From positions 25,311,946 through 25,375,945 of the forward strand of contig CM043969.1 of assembly GCA_014529385.2 (NCBI GenBank): DNA of 64,000 nucleotides, read 5' to 3'. Below the pieces are notes generated by a model. It did not search any database. It had not been told where the DNA came from and worked only from the letters and a program-made list of their open reading frames with translations. This document shows positions 34,401-45,469 of this stretch, piece after piece. The translations under genes and the position numbers were made by a program. The stretch's first letter is position 1. Every line of letters starts with the position of its first letter. Source of the stretch: Adiantum capillus-veneris. Its lineage: Eukaryota > Streptophyta > Polypodiopsida > Polypodiales > Pteridaceae.

Positions 34401-35496
34401 TTGGTTTCCTTGGTTTCCTTTGCCTTCTTGCCTTGTCCATGGTCACTCTGTGATGTGACTCCTTCTTTCTCTTTACCTTTTCCTCGGCCACGCTTAATGC
34501 CATTGGCTTCCATGTCAACCTCATTTGAATTTGTCACCTCTACCACATGCACATTTGGATCTGGCAAAGGTGGAACTCCTTCTACCCCTTGTGGAGGTGG
34601 TTTTGGTCCATTTGGACTTTGTAGAAGCCTTGGTTGTTGACCAGCTCCTTCTCCTGCATTCGTCACTGGGTAATTCAAGTTAGGTCTCCCTGGCTCTCCA
34701 CGGGGCCAAGGACAATTATACATCCCATGTCCAAACTCTCCGCAATTCCAACATTGCAAGACTCTCCTAGTTCGTGGCTCTCTCTCTTCTGACTTCTTTG
34801 CTTGTCCCTTTGGACCTCCAGCTTGTGCAAGGTGAATTGATAGGCTGCTTAAAGATTCATTTAACTTCTCAATCACTTCAGCCGTTACCTTAGGAAGCTC
34901 CCTAGATGTTGATTCTTGTGACTTACCTTTGGGTCTAAGACCTTCTATTGGAACCTCTCCTCTTAAGCACTTGAGTTTCCTATACTTCTCAGCAGCCCTA
35001 GTTTCAGCTGCATCAAAGGTAGCAGTTGCACCCGCCTCAACTTTTACCTTAAGGTCAGGAAAGAGTCCGGCTATGAACCTCTCCTTCTTTAGAAATTCTG
35101 CACCATCACCCGGGTTAGCAACATTTCGTATCCATAGAGCCCAAAGACGTAGGAACTCTTGCTTGTACAAGTAGTAGTCATTTAAGTCTTTTTGCTTATG
35201 AGAAACAATGTCTTGCCATAATTTTTGAGTGTTTTGGGGATCAAAGAAGTATTTCTTGAAACGATTCAAAACTTCCGTGGAATTTTTTTTTAACTTCCTC
35301 GGGCAAAGAGTCAAACCAAGTGCTAGCATCTTTCCTAAGGACGACCTCAAACATTTCTACACGTTCTTGATCAGTTACTATCCTCTTGATACGGCAAGAC
35401 ATCTTGAAATTCGCTAGAAATAATTTTGCATCCTCTCCAGGCTCTCCAAAGAAAAGAGGATATCCAGACATTTGGCGTTGGCTCTCCATTGAATTG
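34401..35496 (-). pseudogene. Gypsy B Gag with one frameshift
   Basis: Gag starts MESQRQMSGYPLFFGEPGED at about 35,490. It runs through FLANFKMSCRIKRIVTDQER and DASTWFDSLPEEVKKK to a run of nine A (plus strand T, about 35,283-35,291), where the frame changes. The new frame continues NSTEVLNRFKKYF, LNDYYLYKQEFLRLWALWI and ERFIAGLFPDLKVKVEAG to a zinc knuckle CWNCGEFGHGMYNC (about 34,715-34,757) and a basic linker, then enters pol without a stop. Because the shift falls inside the capsid region, upstream of the zinc knuckle, it is more likely an indel, or a sequencing error in the homopolymer, than a programmed Gag-Pol shift. Confidence 0.9.
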
Positions 35497-35559
35497 ATCT
35501 CAAAGTGACGCGTTTTTGTTTTTTCTTTCTTTAAAAGATTTACACAATAATATTTTCTA

Positions 35560-36080
35560 AATTGCAATCTATTCTACAACAAAATAAAAATATTCACATC
35601 AAATGACCTATGATAATCAATAAGAGGTAGAATGACAGGGTTTGGTGACGCGAGAATTTCTCCTACTCTTTGGGCACCAAACATCAATACCATACGTTGT
35701 TGAAAATGGATTTTTCTACTAATTGCAATGTTTACTCTAATGTGTGGAGTGAAATGAAAGGGAAAAACCTGTATTCCTGGGCCATTATCCATGGTCTATG
35801 CATGACCTAATTCTTAAAACAAAACAAAAATATACACGTCCAAACTAAGGTCGTACCTAATGAGAGGCAAAATAAAAGGATTTACTGATGCGTTTATCTC
35901 TACCAACCTAAGAGGACCTAAAATTCTATGAATTACTCGCTGAAATTGCAAGTTAGTACTAACAATTATGTGTACCTTTTGCCTTGCAATGGGAATGAAG
36001 GGATCATACAAATTCTCGTGATTCATGCAAGCTACTTGATTATGCTAAAGGTTGATCCTTCACAAAACATACACAAGCCT
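35560..36080 (-). repeat. Leader of gypsy B with two related ~220-bp segments
   Basis: Between the primer site and gag the minus strand holds two imperfect direct copies, about 36,026-35,814 and 35,792-35,574. Both can be translated in the same register and show similar peptides: NPFILPLIRY...DVYIFVLF and NPVILPLIDY...DVNIFILL, each preceded by E-I-x-A-S. Each opens with Met and ends at a stop. They may be small upstream frames or simply a tandem duplication of a structured leader. I recognise no protein family. Confidence 0.6.
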
Positions 36081-36082
36081 GT

Positions 36083-36099
36083 CCTCCGTGGGGGCACCA
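36083..36099 (-). promoter_or_regulatory. Primer-binding site of gypsy B
   Basis: On the minus strand, TGGTGCCCCCACGGAGG follows the 5' LTR end (...CCGCTTCA) after three bases. It matches the gypsy A site except for T in place of C at position 4. Confidence 0.78.
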
Positions 36100-36102
36100 A
36101 TT

Positions 36103-38767
36103 TGAAGCGGTCCGGGGCGGGCAACAAGAAGAGCAACCTCTAGACACCCTTCAAGGCTCCCGTGCTGCTCAATGGGGCTGGGGCACAACACAACACAAAC
36201 CAAAACAACAAACCCCCAGCCAAATCCCAACTACACAAGGGGCACCACCTAGTTTAAGAGCAAACGAGGACGCAAAAGAGGAGAATCGTTAGAGCAACCC
36301 ACAAACAAGCAAGGAATTTACACTAACCCTAACACCAATGGAACACTCTCACACACTAAAACACGAGAGAGAGAGAGAGAGAGAGATGGTGCTCGGGCTA
36401 CTTTGAAGTGTATCGTTAATGATCAAGCAAACATAAATATATATATGTAAGAAAGAGAGAGAAGGGGGAAGGGGGTGCTTGTTGCACTAATGCCTTCTTA
36501 CAAATCTGTCATGACCAATCAAGTGAGATTAGTATTTGTTCAACATAGCCTGAGTAAATTACACCACAACACATCACAAGAAAAAAGCCACCCCAATCAC
36601 TGTCTTAAGGCCAGGGGAGTCCTCTCCACCCTGTCGCCCTCTTACAGCATGTGGGATTTATGGATAAATTGATAACAATACCCGGAGACAAGCTATCAAG
36701 AACTTAAATAAACACCAAGACACTTACACATCATTATTGTCCATGACTTCACGTTGGAAGGGAGACAAGGTATCCATGCTTAGTCCAAATTCACCCTCCT
36801 TGATTCAGCAAATGTTGGGGCTTACTCTAGTAGGAGAAATGATAGATTTCCTACTCTCAATTTAATGATCACTCTCTCTTACAATGGCATAGAATTCCCT
36901 TGCTAATCACCCCTAATACAACACATACATATGCCTAATGCCAATGAGATTCCACTCAAGAGCTCCTTCTCAAGAGGTTAAGCTTGGCTTCTCAAGCTAT
37001 AGCATAGTGCTCTTTCTTCTCCCCCCTTTTTTGTGCTAGCTACACCCTCCTTTTATAGCAATTTTGAAGGCTAGGGTTACTCCTCTAACCATGGTTGGGT
37101 TATATTTTCAGCAATTTATCTAATTTCTTTTGCTTGGAATTATCAAGAAGTTGGTGGGGAAAGAGAGAGGAGAGAAATGGAGGTGATAGGACTTTTCATA
37201 GTGGGTTAGTGTTAGTAGAGTTAGTGTTAATTTACGAATGGAATTGGATATTTACAATGGGAGTATCCATGTAGGATACAAATAAGGAAGAAAAACTCTT
37301 AAGAGGTAAGAAAAGGTGGATTTCTTACAAGGTTGATGCTCCAAGTGTCTTGAGTAGGGCCAATTTTGACGCTTGTAGACGGTCCACTAGCTTTGACGGT
37401 ACATTTTTTCTCCACTCTTGACCTTCCTTGAGAGACAAGGTAATTGAAGCTGAGTAATCAATCACCATGATGCTGTCTTTCAAGAGAAGAGGCTGAATTT
37501 TGTGGTTTTTTTGATAGATATGGGTAATTTGGAGGAGGAAAAATGAGACTAGGTGGTCAATTTTGGAATGGAATTGTGTGTGGGAGGTATGAGTTGAGTT
37601 CACCATGGTTTCTCTTATTCTTCAAGGTTGAGGAGAAGGTGAGTAGGGTGCAGAGAGGAGTGGTGAGAGAGGTGGGGATGATGAGTGGAGAAGTGTGTGT
37701 GAAAGAGGAAAATGATAAAGGGGAAGAGAGAGTGTGGCTGCATAGCATGGGAAAACTGGGGTCCACTAATAAAATCATAGCTCACAGCTCGTACCTCAAA
37801 AAAATATGAAAAAATTTGAAACAAAAGTTCAGCCCACGAGCTACAACCTTTGTTTGTATCACCTTTTCAAATTTGGAGAGCAGGTGAACTTTAAAAATTC
37901 AGCAAAACCGACCGTTTTTTTCCACTGCACAAGGTCCTTGTGGGGTCCTTCTTTGGATGATTCTTTTGAATACCTCCAAGAGTGAGCCCTCCATAGTGCA
38001 TGTATGCATGCCACCTACCCTTGACCTTATTTGGTATGTCTATAATTGAAGATATTTTTGAGATCATGATATAAGTGAATAGTACAACTAAGAAAATCAA
38101 ATATTGAGGGGTCTAAAAAATATGTACATGTCAAATATAAATAATATAAGTGGAAAAAATATAAAGGGGTCAAAAGAAATCTCTCTCATTATGAGGCTAC
38201 CATAAAAAGATAAATATTTTTGGTGTTCTAATTTTTTAGAAAAAAACAAAATAGATGTAGGAAGGGAAAAATCACAATAGTGAAAAAATATACACATAAA
38301 TAAAACTAGTTTTTTTGGATTTTTGTTGGGGTGGAGTTACACCAAATATAAGAGAAGCTTACATGAAAATATTTCTATATGGAATAAAGAGTATGAAAAA
38401 TGGTAAGAAAAATTGTGGTAATGGTGAGGCAATGTACGGAGCATAAATAACACACACCTAGGTAAAAATATTTAAATAAATACCAAAATAATTATGAAAA
38501 AATCTTTTATTTAGGCCCTATATACAAAGAAATATTTACATACGCATGGGCCATAATATACTTATATTTTAATTTTTTTTGGCTCAACTAGCCCAATGCC
38601 TAGCTAATTGAGGGTTTTTTATTTCAGTAAGGAGATATGGGAAAAGTCCCCTAACTCACACGCACCTATATACAGTGAAAGGGTGAGGGTAACCACAGTG
38701 TTTGAGTGATTTGATAGGGGGGGATAACTCACTATGGCAATCACAGAGAGCCAAAAAACGGCTATCA
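36103..38767 (-). mobile_element. 5' LTR of gypsy B (right LTR)
   Basis: The plus strand starts TGAAGCGGTCC and ends AAACGGCTATCA. This is the promoter-bearing LTR in element orientation, with its TATA box at 37,051-37,057. It is 2,665 bp, about 1% diverged from the left LTR, with a short (GA)n at 36,365-36,386. Together the LTRs bound an 11,304-bp element (27,464-38,767). Confidence 0.95.
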
Positions 38768-38771
38768 GTAC
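38768..38771. repeat. Target-site duplication GTAC of gypsy B (right)
   Basis: Partner of 27,460-27,463. It is followed directly by ATATCAGTTGGC, the continuation of the gypsy A pol gene. Confidence 0.92.
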
Positions 38772-38967
38772 ATATCAGTTGGCTAACCTGGATGGGGTTC
38801 TACATAAGTCAAGGATAAATGGATTGCGTCTTAAATTGTATCATGCTAGATTGATGATGGTGGAGCAAGATGAGCTGTCTGTGGATCAAGCAGTGTTGGT
38901 GAAGGATGAGGAGACTTGTGACGCTGCGAGTCTCATATCGCTTTTTGCTGCTGCTGATCATGAATGA
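38772..38967 (+). pseudogene. Gypsy A Pol, C-terminal end
   Basis: Resumes at YQLANLDGVLHKSRINGLRL, the integrase tail found uninterrupted in gypsy C, and ends after LISLFAAADHE with TGA at 38,965. The tail is short and carries no chromodomain, unlike chromovirus elements. It is followed by the polypurine tract. Confidence 0.9.
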
Positions 38968-38972
38968 TCTAG

Positions 38973-38995
38973 CAGGCTAGGGGATGGGCAAATTA
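38973..38995 (+). promoter_or_regulatory. Polypurine tract of gypsy A
   Basis: AGGCTAGGGGATGGGCAAAT precedes the TGTCAGG start of the 3' LTR. The same tract is found beside the LTR of gypsy C (minus strand, 58,805-58,828). Confidence 0.7.
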
Positions 38996-40150
38996 TGTCA
39001 GGAGTTTTTTGGAGCAAGGGATTGCGCATATGTACATACACATGCATGGTGCATCGAATAAAGGATTGTCCATTTTCCTTAGCCAGGTGCTTACGTGGGG
39101 CCCACATGTGTACATGTAGGACACCATGTACATAGTGCATCGATTTTCACTATTATCAGTACCAGTGTGTTTTTTCTACAATAATGAGGAGTTGGTAGCG
39201 CGTAAAACTTCTCGAGGAAGCTATCCGCGGGCCGACGACATGAGGTAAGCAGGTGCGTTAGATGGCATCCAGTGGCATCAAGACGTCGAATGGGGTCAGT
39301 ACTTGCACGCGGAGAAGTACGGACACGACGTGGGTTTTTTCTTGTGATACTTATGCAGAAATTTCATCATGAGGACCACTTTTTGGGGCTACTTCAGGTG
39401 GTTGTGGGATGCATTATGGGGAAAAGCTGAGTGCCAGGTGTGTGGGTGATGCAAAAAGGTGACAACTATGCACTGCGAAGTCAAATTTTGGCCTGTTTGG
39501 GGTCCGTTTGAGGTCATCTAAAAGGCCAAGGGTGCCCAACTAAAAAAGCTAAGTGTGGGAACTGAAAAAATAGAGAGAAGACCAGAAAAAACGTAGAGAA
39601 GAGAGGAGGAACAGCCGAAGGTGTGTTTTTGGGGTTTTTGGAGCCTGTTTTGGCCGTAAACTGCTAATCCGATGTCGGATTTGAGCACTTTGACATTGTA
39701 GACTGGGGTTTTGGGCCGTTCCGAACGCGATGGCGCTGTCTATTTTGCCAAATTACTCATTATTTTTCTACGGTTTTTGCTGTGTAAGTTTCTCCTATGA
39801 GCGAAGCTTTTGCTCCAATTTGTGATTGTATCTGGTATCTTTTACCCATATTGTGTGAGCTATTTGCGCCATTGGTGTTGGCCCAAGCTCAATTGTATCT
39901 AAACATCAGATATTCTCCTCTTTTGGGCTGATTTTTTTGGGTGTGTGAGTGTGTGTGTGTGTGTGTGTGTTTGTGTGGAGTGGGCAAGTGGATAGTCTCT
40001 CTCCTCTCACTCCAGAGGTGTGTTCCCAGTCTCGGCCAGGTGTGTTGTGTAAGCCGAGTGGTGCCCCATAGTGTGTGTGTGTGTGTATCTTCCCAAGAGT
40101 GTGTGTTGGGTCGTTATAGAGGCGCTGTGTGTGTTTTCATCCCGACCACA
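38996..40150 (+). mobile_element. 3' LTR of gypsy A
   Basis: Full-length LTR (1,155 bp), TGTCAGG...CCGACCACA. It is followed by ACGC, against CCGC before the 5' LTR: a four-base target duplication with one mismatch, or a sign that the two ends have different histories. It includes (TG)n tracts near 39,950 and 40,073. Confidence 0.92.
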
Positions 40151-40689
40151 ACGCTAACACCCAAAATTAGCAGTGGCTAGATTTTGATTACCAGATTATG
40201 CACCATAGCTAGTGCACTTGCTTATTGACCTCCTTGACACCATATTTGACCTAGATCGATAGACTTTGGTGATCATGGATCTTGAGGCCTTGTTTGATAG
40301 GTTATCATGGATTTATGGTGAGTTAGATAGATTGAATATATACACACATGTAGACACCTAGCAGAGGCATATCCAACTTCAGTTCACAGACTGTTAAACA
40401 CCTAGTTTCCAGATGCTTAGAGCTCGAGCACACCTGACCTTGCCAGATCACCTTCTTCATGGTTTTGGTACATCATGTAGACACATGATGGAGGAGATTC
40501 CATAGCGTGTCATGTAATCCCTTTGTGAGGATTTCCCAGACACGTTTGAGCTACCATAGACTATATTATTAGACTTGTATGAGACTCAATCCTTTTATGA
40601 GGATGAGTCTCAAAGCATGTACATGAGATAGAGAGCCAGATTTGGAGAGTACCTTACCTACAATACAGTTAGTGCTATCCCACCAAGTT
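40151..40689. other. Unassigned flank of gypsy A
   Basis: If the left-flank copia LTR continued here it would read TAACCCTAAGTG after the duplication. Instead it reads TAACACCCAAAATTAG, so the continuation is missing or badly diverged. No other feature is recognised. Confidence 0.35.
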
Positions 40690-40694
40690 TCTTT

Positions 40695-40868
40695 ATAAGA
40701 CCTAGGGTAACTGAACATAGGATTCTCCTCCCTACCACGCCTTATATAGGCTAGCTCCTAGCACTTGCCCTAAGCAGATCCCCAATCCGCACTGGTGCAG
40801 TCCAAGCCCTTGGCCTAGGTCCTTGACCCCTAGGTTGGGCCTTGCCCCGTAGGACCCTTGTCCTGACA
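40695..40868 (-). mobile_element. 3' LTR of element F (left LTR)
   Basis: 174 bp, nearly identical to 42,251-42,426. On the minus strand it runs TGTCAGGACAAGGG ... CTTATA, a TG...TA terminus rather than TG...CA. On the minus strand it is preceded by the polypurine tract AAGGGGGGAGTAA (about 40,869-40,882). It holds a TATA-like CTATATAAGG. Confidence 0.88.
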
Positions 40869-42250
40869 TTACTCCCCCCTTAAGAAAGAGTTTTCGTCCT
40901 CGAAAACACAAGTAGTAATATCTTCTTAAGAATACTGATGTTTTCCTTATTGACATCCCATAAGTGAGCCAGTTGTCTGTATGACCGATAATTGGTGTAG
41001 TGAGGAGGTTCAATGAAACCAAGAGCAACATCTTGATTTTCCACATTGTTGCCCATTTGCAACCACTTGGGTCTAAATGGTAACTCCATTTATAACTCAC
41101 TTGAGTACTGTAAAGGAGTAACCACAACTAAGAGTTTTCCAAAGGCATAACCAGTTTTCAGATCTTCTAAAGGTACTGGAATAATGCAAGGAAACCTTGG
41201 CGTAACTTTCCATGCATTTGTGAGCCAGATTTCCTACTCGCCTGAGTATCTTGAAAAGTCCGTAGATAGGGAGTGTCCTCGTGTTAGAATTCTGAATAGT
41301 TTGCAACACAAAGAACTACATGTTCATCCCTAATGAAGGTTACTTGCCAACCTACTTTGTCAGCACACCTGGTAAGTCCTTGACGTATGAAAGTATTGAC
41401 ACAATCTCCAACCCCACCACAACAGGTGTTCAAAATCGAAAACCGTACTTAAGAAAATTCTAGAATAGGGAGAAAATCATCTATTCAGAAATGCGTTGTG
41501 CTAACGTATACTCTTAGCAGATCCTTTAGCACAAGATTACCCTTTGTAATCTACCTATCCCCTTGGATAACTGACAGTACTGAGGTGTGTTTTCCTCACG
41601 GTTTACAGACAGACATCCTAGATGACTGGTAAACGGGGAATCGCAGTAGTGTATAACATTGGTGAAGAATCAACAATGTCCGAAATAACCATCATGGTTA
41701 ACTTGAAAAAATCCACAAACGCCCAAATCGAGCCATGACCTCTATTGGTGATTAGTAGACACAAAAGTAATCTCATAGAGATAGTGCGCATAGAGTGCAA
41801 AATGCTACGTAAGCAATAACCCGAGGAATATGCATGCCGTTCCAAATCAGTCTTTGCTAAACACTAGGGCCCATAACACCTAGTGTGCATGCATTTAGCA
41901 AAAACTAACCCGAACCTGTATATCCATAATGATCCTTGCCAATACATATGACAAATGTGATGCGCCTAGCACGCATTAAAAGGAATGTAAGTAGTTCTGA
42001 AAATGAACCAAATATTTTTAGTTGCAATCTTTTGCAAGCCTTGCTGAAACGTGTGAATCACAATAGAAGGTGAAACATTGATCACTTCTAGGTACAGACA
42101 ATGAAACTTTTTCATTAATAACTTATAGCCTTGCTATATGTATAAACAACCATCTTGTAATGTTGTTTAACAGTACTTGTACCTTAACAAGTCATTCATG
42201 AAACCTTCCCCCCTCCTCGATGGCTCCTTCTCCCCTAGCTCTGATACCAA

Positions 42251-42426
42251 TATAAGGCCTAGGGTAACTGAACATAGGATCCTCCTCCCTACCGCCCCTT
42301 ATATAGGCTAGCTCCTAGCACTTGCGCTAAGCGGATCCCCAGTCCGCATTGGTCCAGTCCAGGCCCTTGGCCTAGGTCCCTGACCCCCTAGGTTGGGCCT
42401 TGCCCCGTAGGACCCTTGTCCTGACA
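42251..42426 (-). mobile_element. 5' LTR of element F (right LTR)
   Basis: 176 bp. It differs from the left LTR at roughly a dozen positions by eye, so the insertion is not very recent. A TATA-like CTATATAAGG lies at about 42,298-42,307 on the minus strand. Confidence 0.88.
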
Positions 42427-42431
42427 TTCTT

Positions 42432-43349
42432 ACTAAGTACCTATAGGAGCATTTATGATGAGACTCCCTATACATTATTGTGTCATGGCTCTATTTCCCT
42501 TCTCAGGGTAATTTAGTTGAACCTACAATAGACTCGATGATCATACCCTCACACAGTTGACATGACTTAGATCACCTCCAAGATTTACAATCCATACCAT
42601 CTAGGAGATAGACCATTTTTTAGTGCATGTGAGAGGTGAGGAAGATATGGAGAACAGGAGCTAGAACCTTAATAGTGTGCCACTAGAGCTAGCATGCATA
42701 GAGACCTCTCACATGCGCCTCTTGGAGGCTCTGAGCGGTGTGGTGGTGCTTACAGGTGGCGGTGGAAATGCATAGTGATGATGATGTGGCATGCCTACAT
42801 GGATGATGTGTTCACAAAGCTGCAGGCCAAAGTTTTTTTTGAGAGAATAGTTTTTTACGAGCGCAATGATGGCGCCGTCGTTGCCCCTCGAGGCACCTCT
42901 CATGAGAAATGGTACATACAGTGGTGTAAGCCGCAAGCAAGGCCAAATTAAAGAGCCTTCACATGCAAGAGAGTCCAAGAATAGCTAGATTTGATTATTA
43001 ATAGAAAGGCAGCCTCACACGTCAAGGGGCAAAAAACTTTTTTTTTGGAGGAGGCTTATTTTGGAGAGGAGGAGAGGCCAGAGCAGGGCTCATGGAGGAG
43101 ATCTTGAGGCTTCTTTTGGAGTAGACAAAGGAGATCTCAAGAGCCGTTTGAGGAGCTTAACTAGGAGATTTGTGGAGGATCTTTCAAACAATAAGAAGGG
43201 CAGCACGAGTGTTTTTCCTTGGCCGTGCTCTCAGAGAGGGGAGTCGCACAACGGTGGAGCTGGTGATTGCCCATTTTTCTTTGGTTGTTGCTTGATATGT
43301 TGTTGTGCCGAGCCAATCGTTGCAAATCACATGATGTTTGTAGTTGATG
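42432..43349. other. Unassigned sequence
   Basis: Open stretches at 42,694-42,978 overlap on opposite strands and resemble nothing. The purine-rich part at 43,045-43,210 is weakly similar to 17,690-17,900, upstream of the dispersed repeat. Confidence 0.3.
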
Positions 43350-43620
43350 TTTTTGCCATTATTGATGCAAACCATATCAGATTCTAGAACCGTTTCTTCC
43401 CCCCTTCTCCCCCTCTTCTCTTTGCTATGTTCCAGTCATCTGATGTCGGTGTTAGAGATGTGCATGCCTCCCCAAGACTATATGTGTGTGAGAGAGAAAG
43501 AGAGAGTAGTGTGTGCTACAACACGATCGTAAAGAGGCAAAAATCAATGTGGTTTGTTGTCATTTGTGAGTTTTGAAGGTGAAATGTAGTGGATTGGTGT
43601 ATAGTGATTATCTTGGGAAA
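43350..43620 (+). repeat. Dispersed repeat, copy 2
   Basis: Same orientation and same block order as 18,020-18,290 (see that entry). It ends in GTGATTATCTTGGG, where copy 1 has GTGATTATCCTGGA. Confidence 0.6.
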
Positions 43621-44768
43621 ATTTTTATTTCTATGATGACACACCTTTCTAAGGTGGTAGGGTGTTTATGATTTTGCAATGTAGATGGACTTCAGCTTTC
43701 ACCTAGCATATATATGTTGAGCTTCACCAATGCATATTTGCTTCCACAACTACTGAGGAAATGCATCACATACCTCCAAGTGTAGTACTTTCCATGATTC
43801 ATGTTTGTGGAGATTTCCATTTGCTAATTGTGGTTTCCCATGGGTTTGATTGATTGTATTTAGTTATGTTTTGTTATTTTCCATTATAGATGTATAAGTT
43901 TTTCTTTACTTTAGTTAATTGATTAGAGTTTAGTTTTATTGATGAGCCTTGAGGTTAGTGGGCTCTGACTTTATGTGAATTCATTTGCTTGACTGCTAGT
44001 CCTAGTTGGTAAAGTTATTTGAATTGTTTGAGACCTAGGGAGTGTTTTAGGCATAGAGAGGCTTGCTCACTTAAACAATGAAGAACACTAGTGAGAATAC
44101 AAAAGAAATGGAACAAAAAAAAGAAACGTGCCACAGGTGTAAAAGCTTAAGCTGGAAGATAAATCCTGGTTTTATTTTGGTACTTCACTCACATGTATGG
44201 CCTATGGTACTAGAGCCCTAGATATTCCCAGTGTGGACACTTTTCTTTGAGAAGAAAAACCTTCCACGCATACAAAATAAGAACACACATCAACTAGTTT
44301 TTAATCAATGTGGAAAATAGAAAAAGGAAAAGCAAGAAAATTGAAATGAAAAAGAGTTCCATTGAGCTTCAAGTAAAAAAAAAATTCAAGGCTTTGTTTG
44401 GATTTGTGAGAGTCAGTTAGCTAATCAAAGATGCAAGACACAATTAGGGAATCTTGCATTTAGATAATCTTTTTAATTTTCTAGTACTAGAGTAATTGTT
44501 TTACCCCTTATCATAGCTAAGTAATTGATAAACTCATCCATAAGTTCAAAACTCTTGATGAATTAATTCTAGCAAAGTAGTGTAACATTTGACAATTGTT
44601 TGCATTTACTCATTACTACATGTGCTTTTCCTTTCCCTTATGCTTTATTGCCATATGATTGAGCTTGCTACATCATCAATGTTTTTTCTTTTGCAGGCAC
44701 ATTCTTCGTGTCAAGGGTTCACCACAACATGAATTTGTTAGGGGAGACAAAGCTTAGGAAGGGGGTAA
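43621..44768. other. AT-rich sequence, possibly 3' non-coding part of a gypsy element
   Basis: No open frame of note. Near 44,680-44,697 a T-rich tract followed by TTTTGCAGGCAC looks like a 3' splice site. AGGAAGGGGGTAA at 44,756-44,768 looks like a polypurine tract leading into the candidate LTR below. Confidence 0.35.
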
Positions 44769-45205
44769 TGTTGGTAGCGCCAACAAGAAAGAGCGGGCGA
44801 CCTTCAATGATGCTACTTTTAGCATACACTTATGATGCATAGGCTATAAGTGCTGCATTTTTTGACAGACATATCGTTTATGTATGCACCTTTGATGCAT
44901 TTATGGGCTCTATATGAGATGTCCTAGGTATAAAAATTGAAGTTAGGTCACTTTTCACTTATCCTCATGAGAGTAGAGCTTTCATGGAAATCTTGTCGTG
45001 AAGATAGAAATGGAGATGATTGAAATTGGATCTTCTTCTTGTGCTTTCACACTTTCTATGGCATGCAATCGAAAGCTAAGTGCTCTTGTTCTTCTTTCTC
45101 TTTTTCATTTGTGTTAATGGTGTGTAGGTAAGTATTAATACGTCTCTAATTAGTGATACCCTCTCTCATTTCTCTTCTCCTTCACTTGTTGTTTGAGCTC
45201 AATGA

Positions 45206-45263
<58 letters not shown>

Positions 45264-45446
45264 TTAATAAGAGTGTGTACCCGTTGTCCTCTTGATTTGC
45301 GAGATTAGAGCAGACATTGAGTAGAACTCTCCATTAGAATTCTATTCCCCTCTTTTTCACTCTCTTGATTAGGATTCTCTTATTGCACGATCTCATGCCT
45401 CCATGCCTCCATGCACTAGCTGGATTTAGATCCATCGGATTTGACA
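44769..45446 (+). mobile_element. Candidate LTR
   Basis: TGTTGGTAGCGCC follows a polypurine-like tract. TATA-like sequence (GGTATAAAAATTG) lies near 44,930, and the segment could end at GGATTTGACA. It contains a (TG)n(AG)n tract at about 45,207-45,263. There is no partner LTR in the window, so the ends are unproven. Confidence 0.35.
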
Positions 45447-45469
45447 TTATGTTGGTGGATTGAGCTGTG

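Larger units (their letters stand above)
40690..42431 (-). mobile_element. Element F: short deleted gypsy-type LTR retrotransposon with TTCTT duplications
   Basis: Two short LTRs bound 1.38 kb of internal sequence and are flanked by perfect TTCTT repeats (40,690-40,694 and 42,427-42,431). The primer site TGGTATCAGAGC (tRNA-iMet type; plus strand 42,238-42,249) adjoins the right LTR, and a polypurine tract adjoins the left one, fixing a minus orientation. The internal part is not open. Around 41,640-41,760 the minus strand gives NRGHGSIWAFVDFFKLT, a decayed gypsy integrase core ('RGxDSIxVxVDxxxK'). Gag, protease and reverse transcriptase appear to be absent. It probably depended on a relative for movement. 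Confidence 0.8.

Noticed and set aside
35281-35292. Programmed frameshift in gypsy B
   Set aside because: The A9 run lies inside the capsid region, before the zinc knuckle. A Gag-Pol shift would lie after gag. An indel or homopolymer error is more likely.
38996-40150. Gypsy A as a simple insertion into one copia LTR with matching flanks
   Set aside because: The right flank (ACGCTAACACCC) does not continue the copia LTR beyond a few bases, so I report only the left-flank match and leave the right side open.
42694-42978. Two overlapping ~85-codon frames on opposite strands
   Set aside because: Mutually shadowing, with no recognisable motif and no promoter or splice context.
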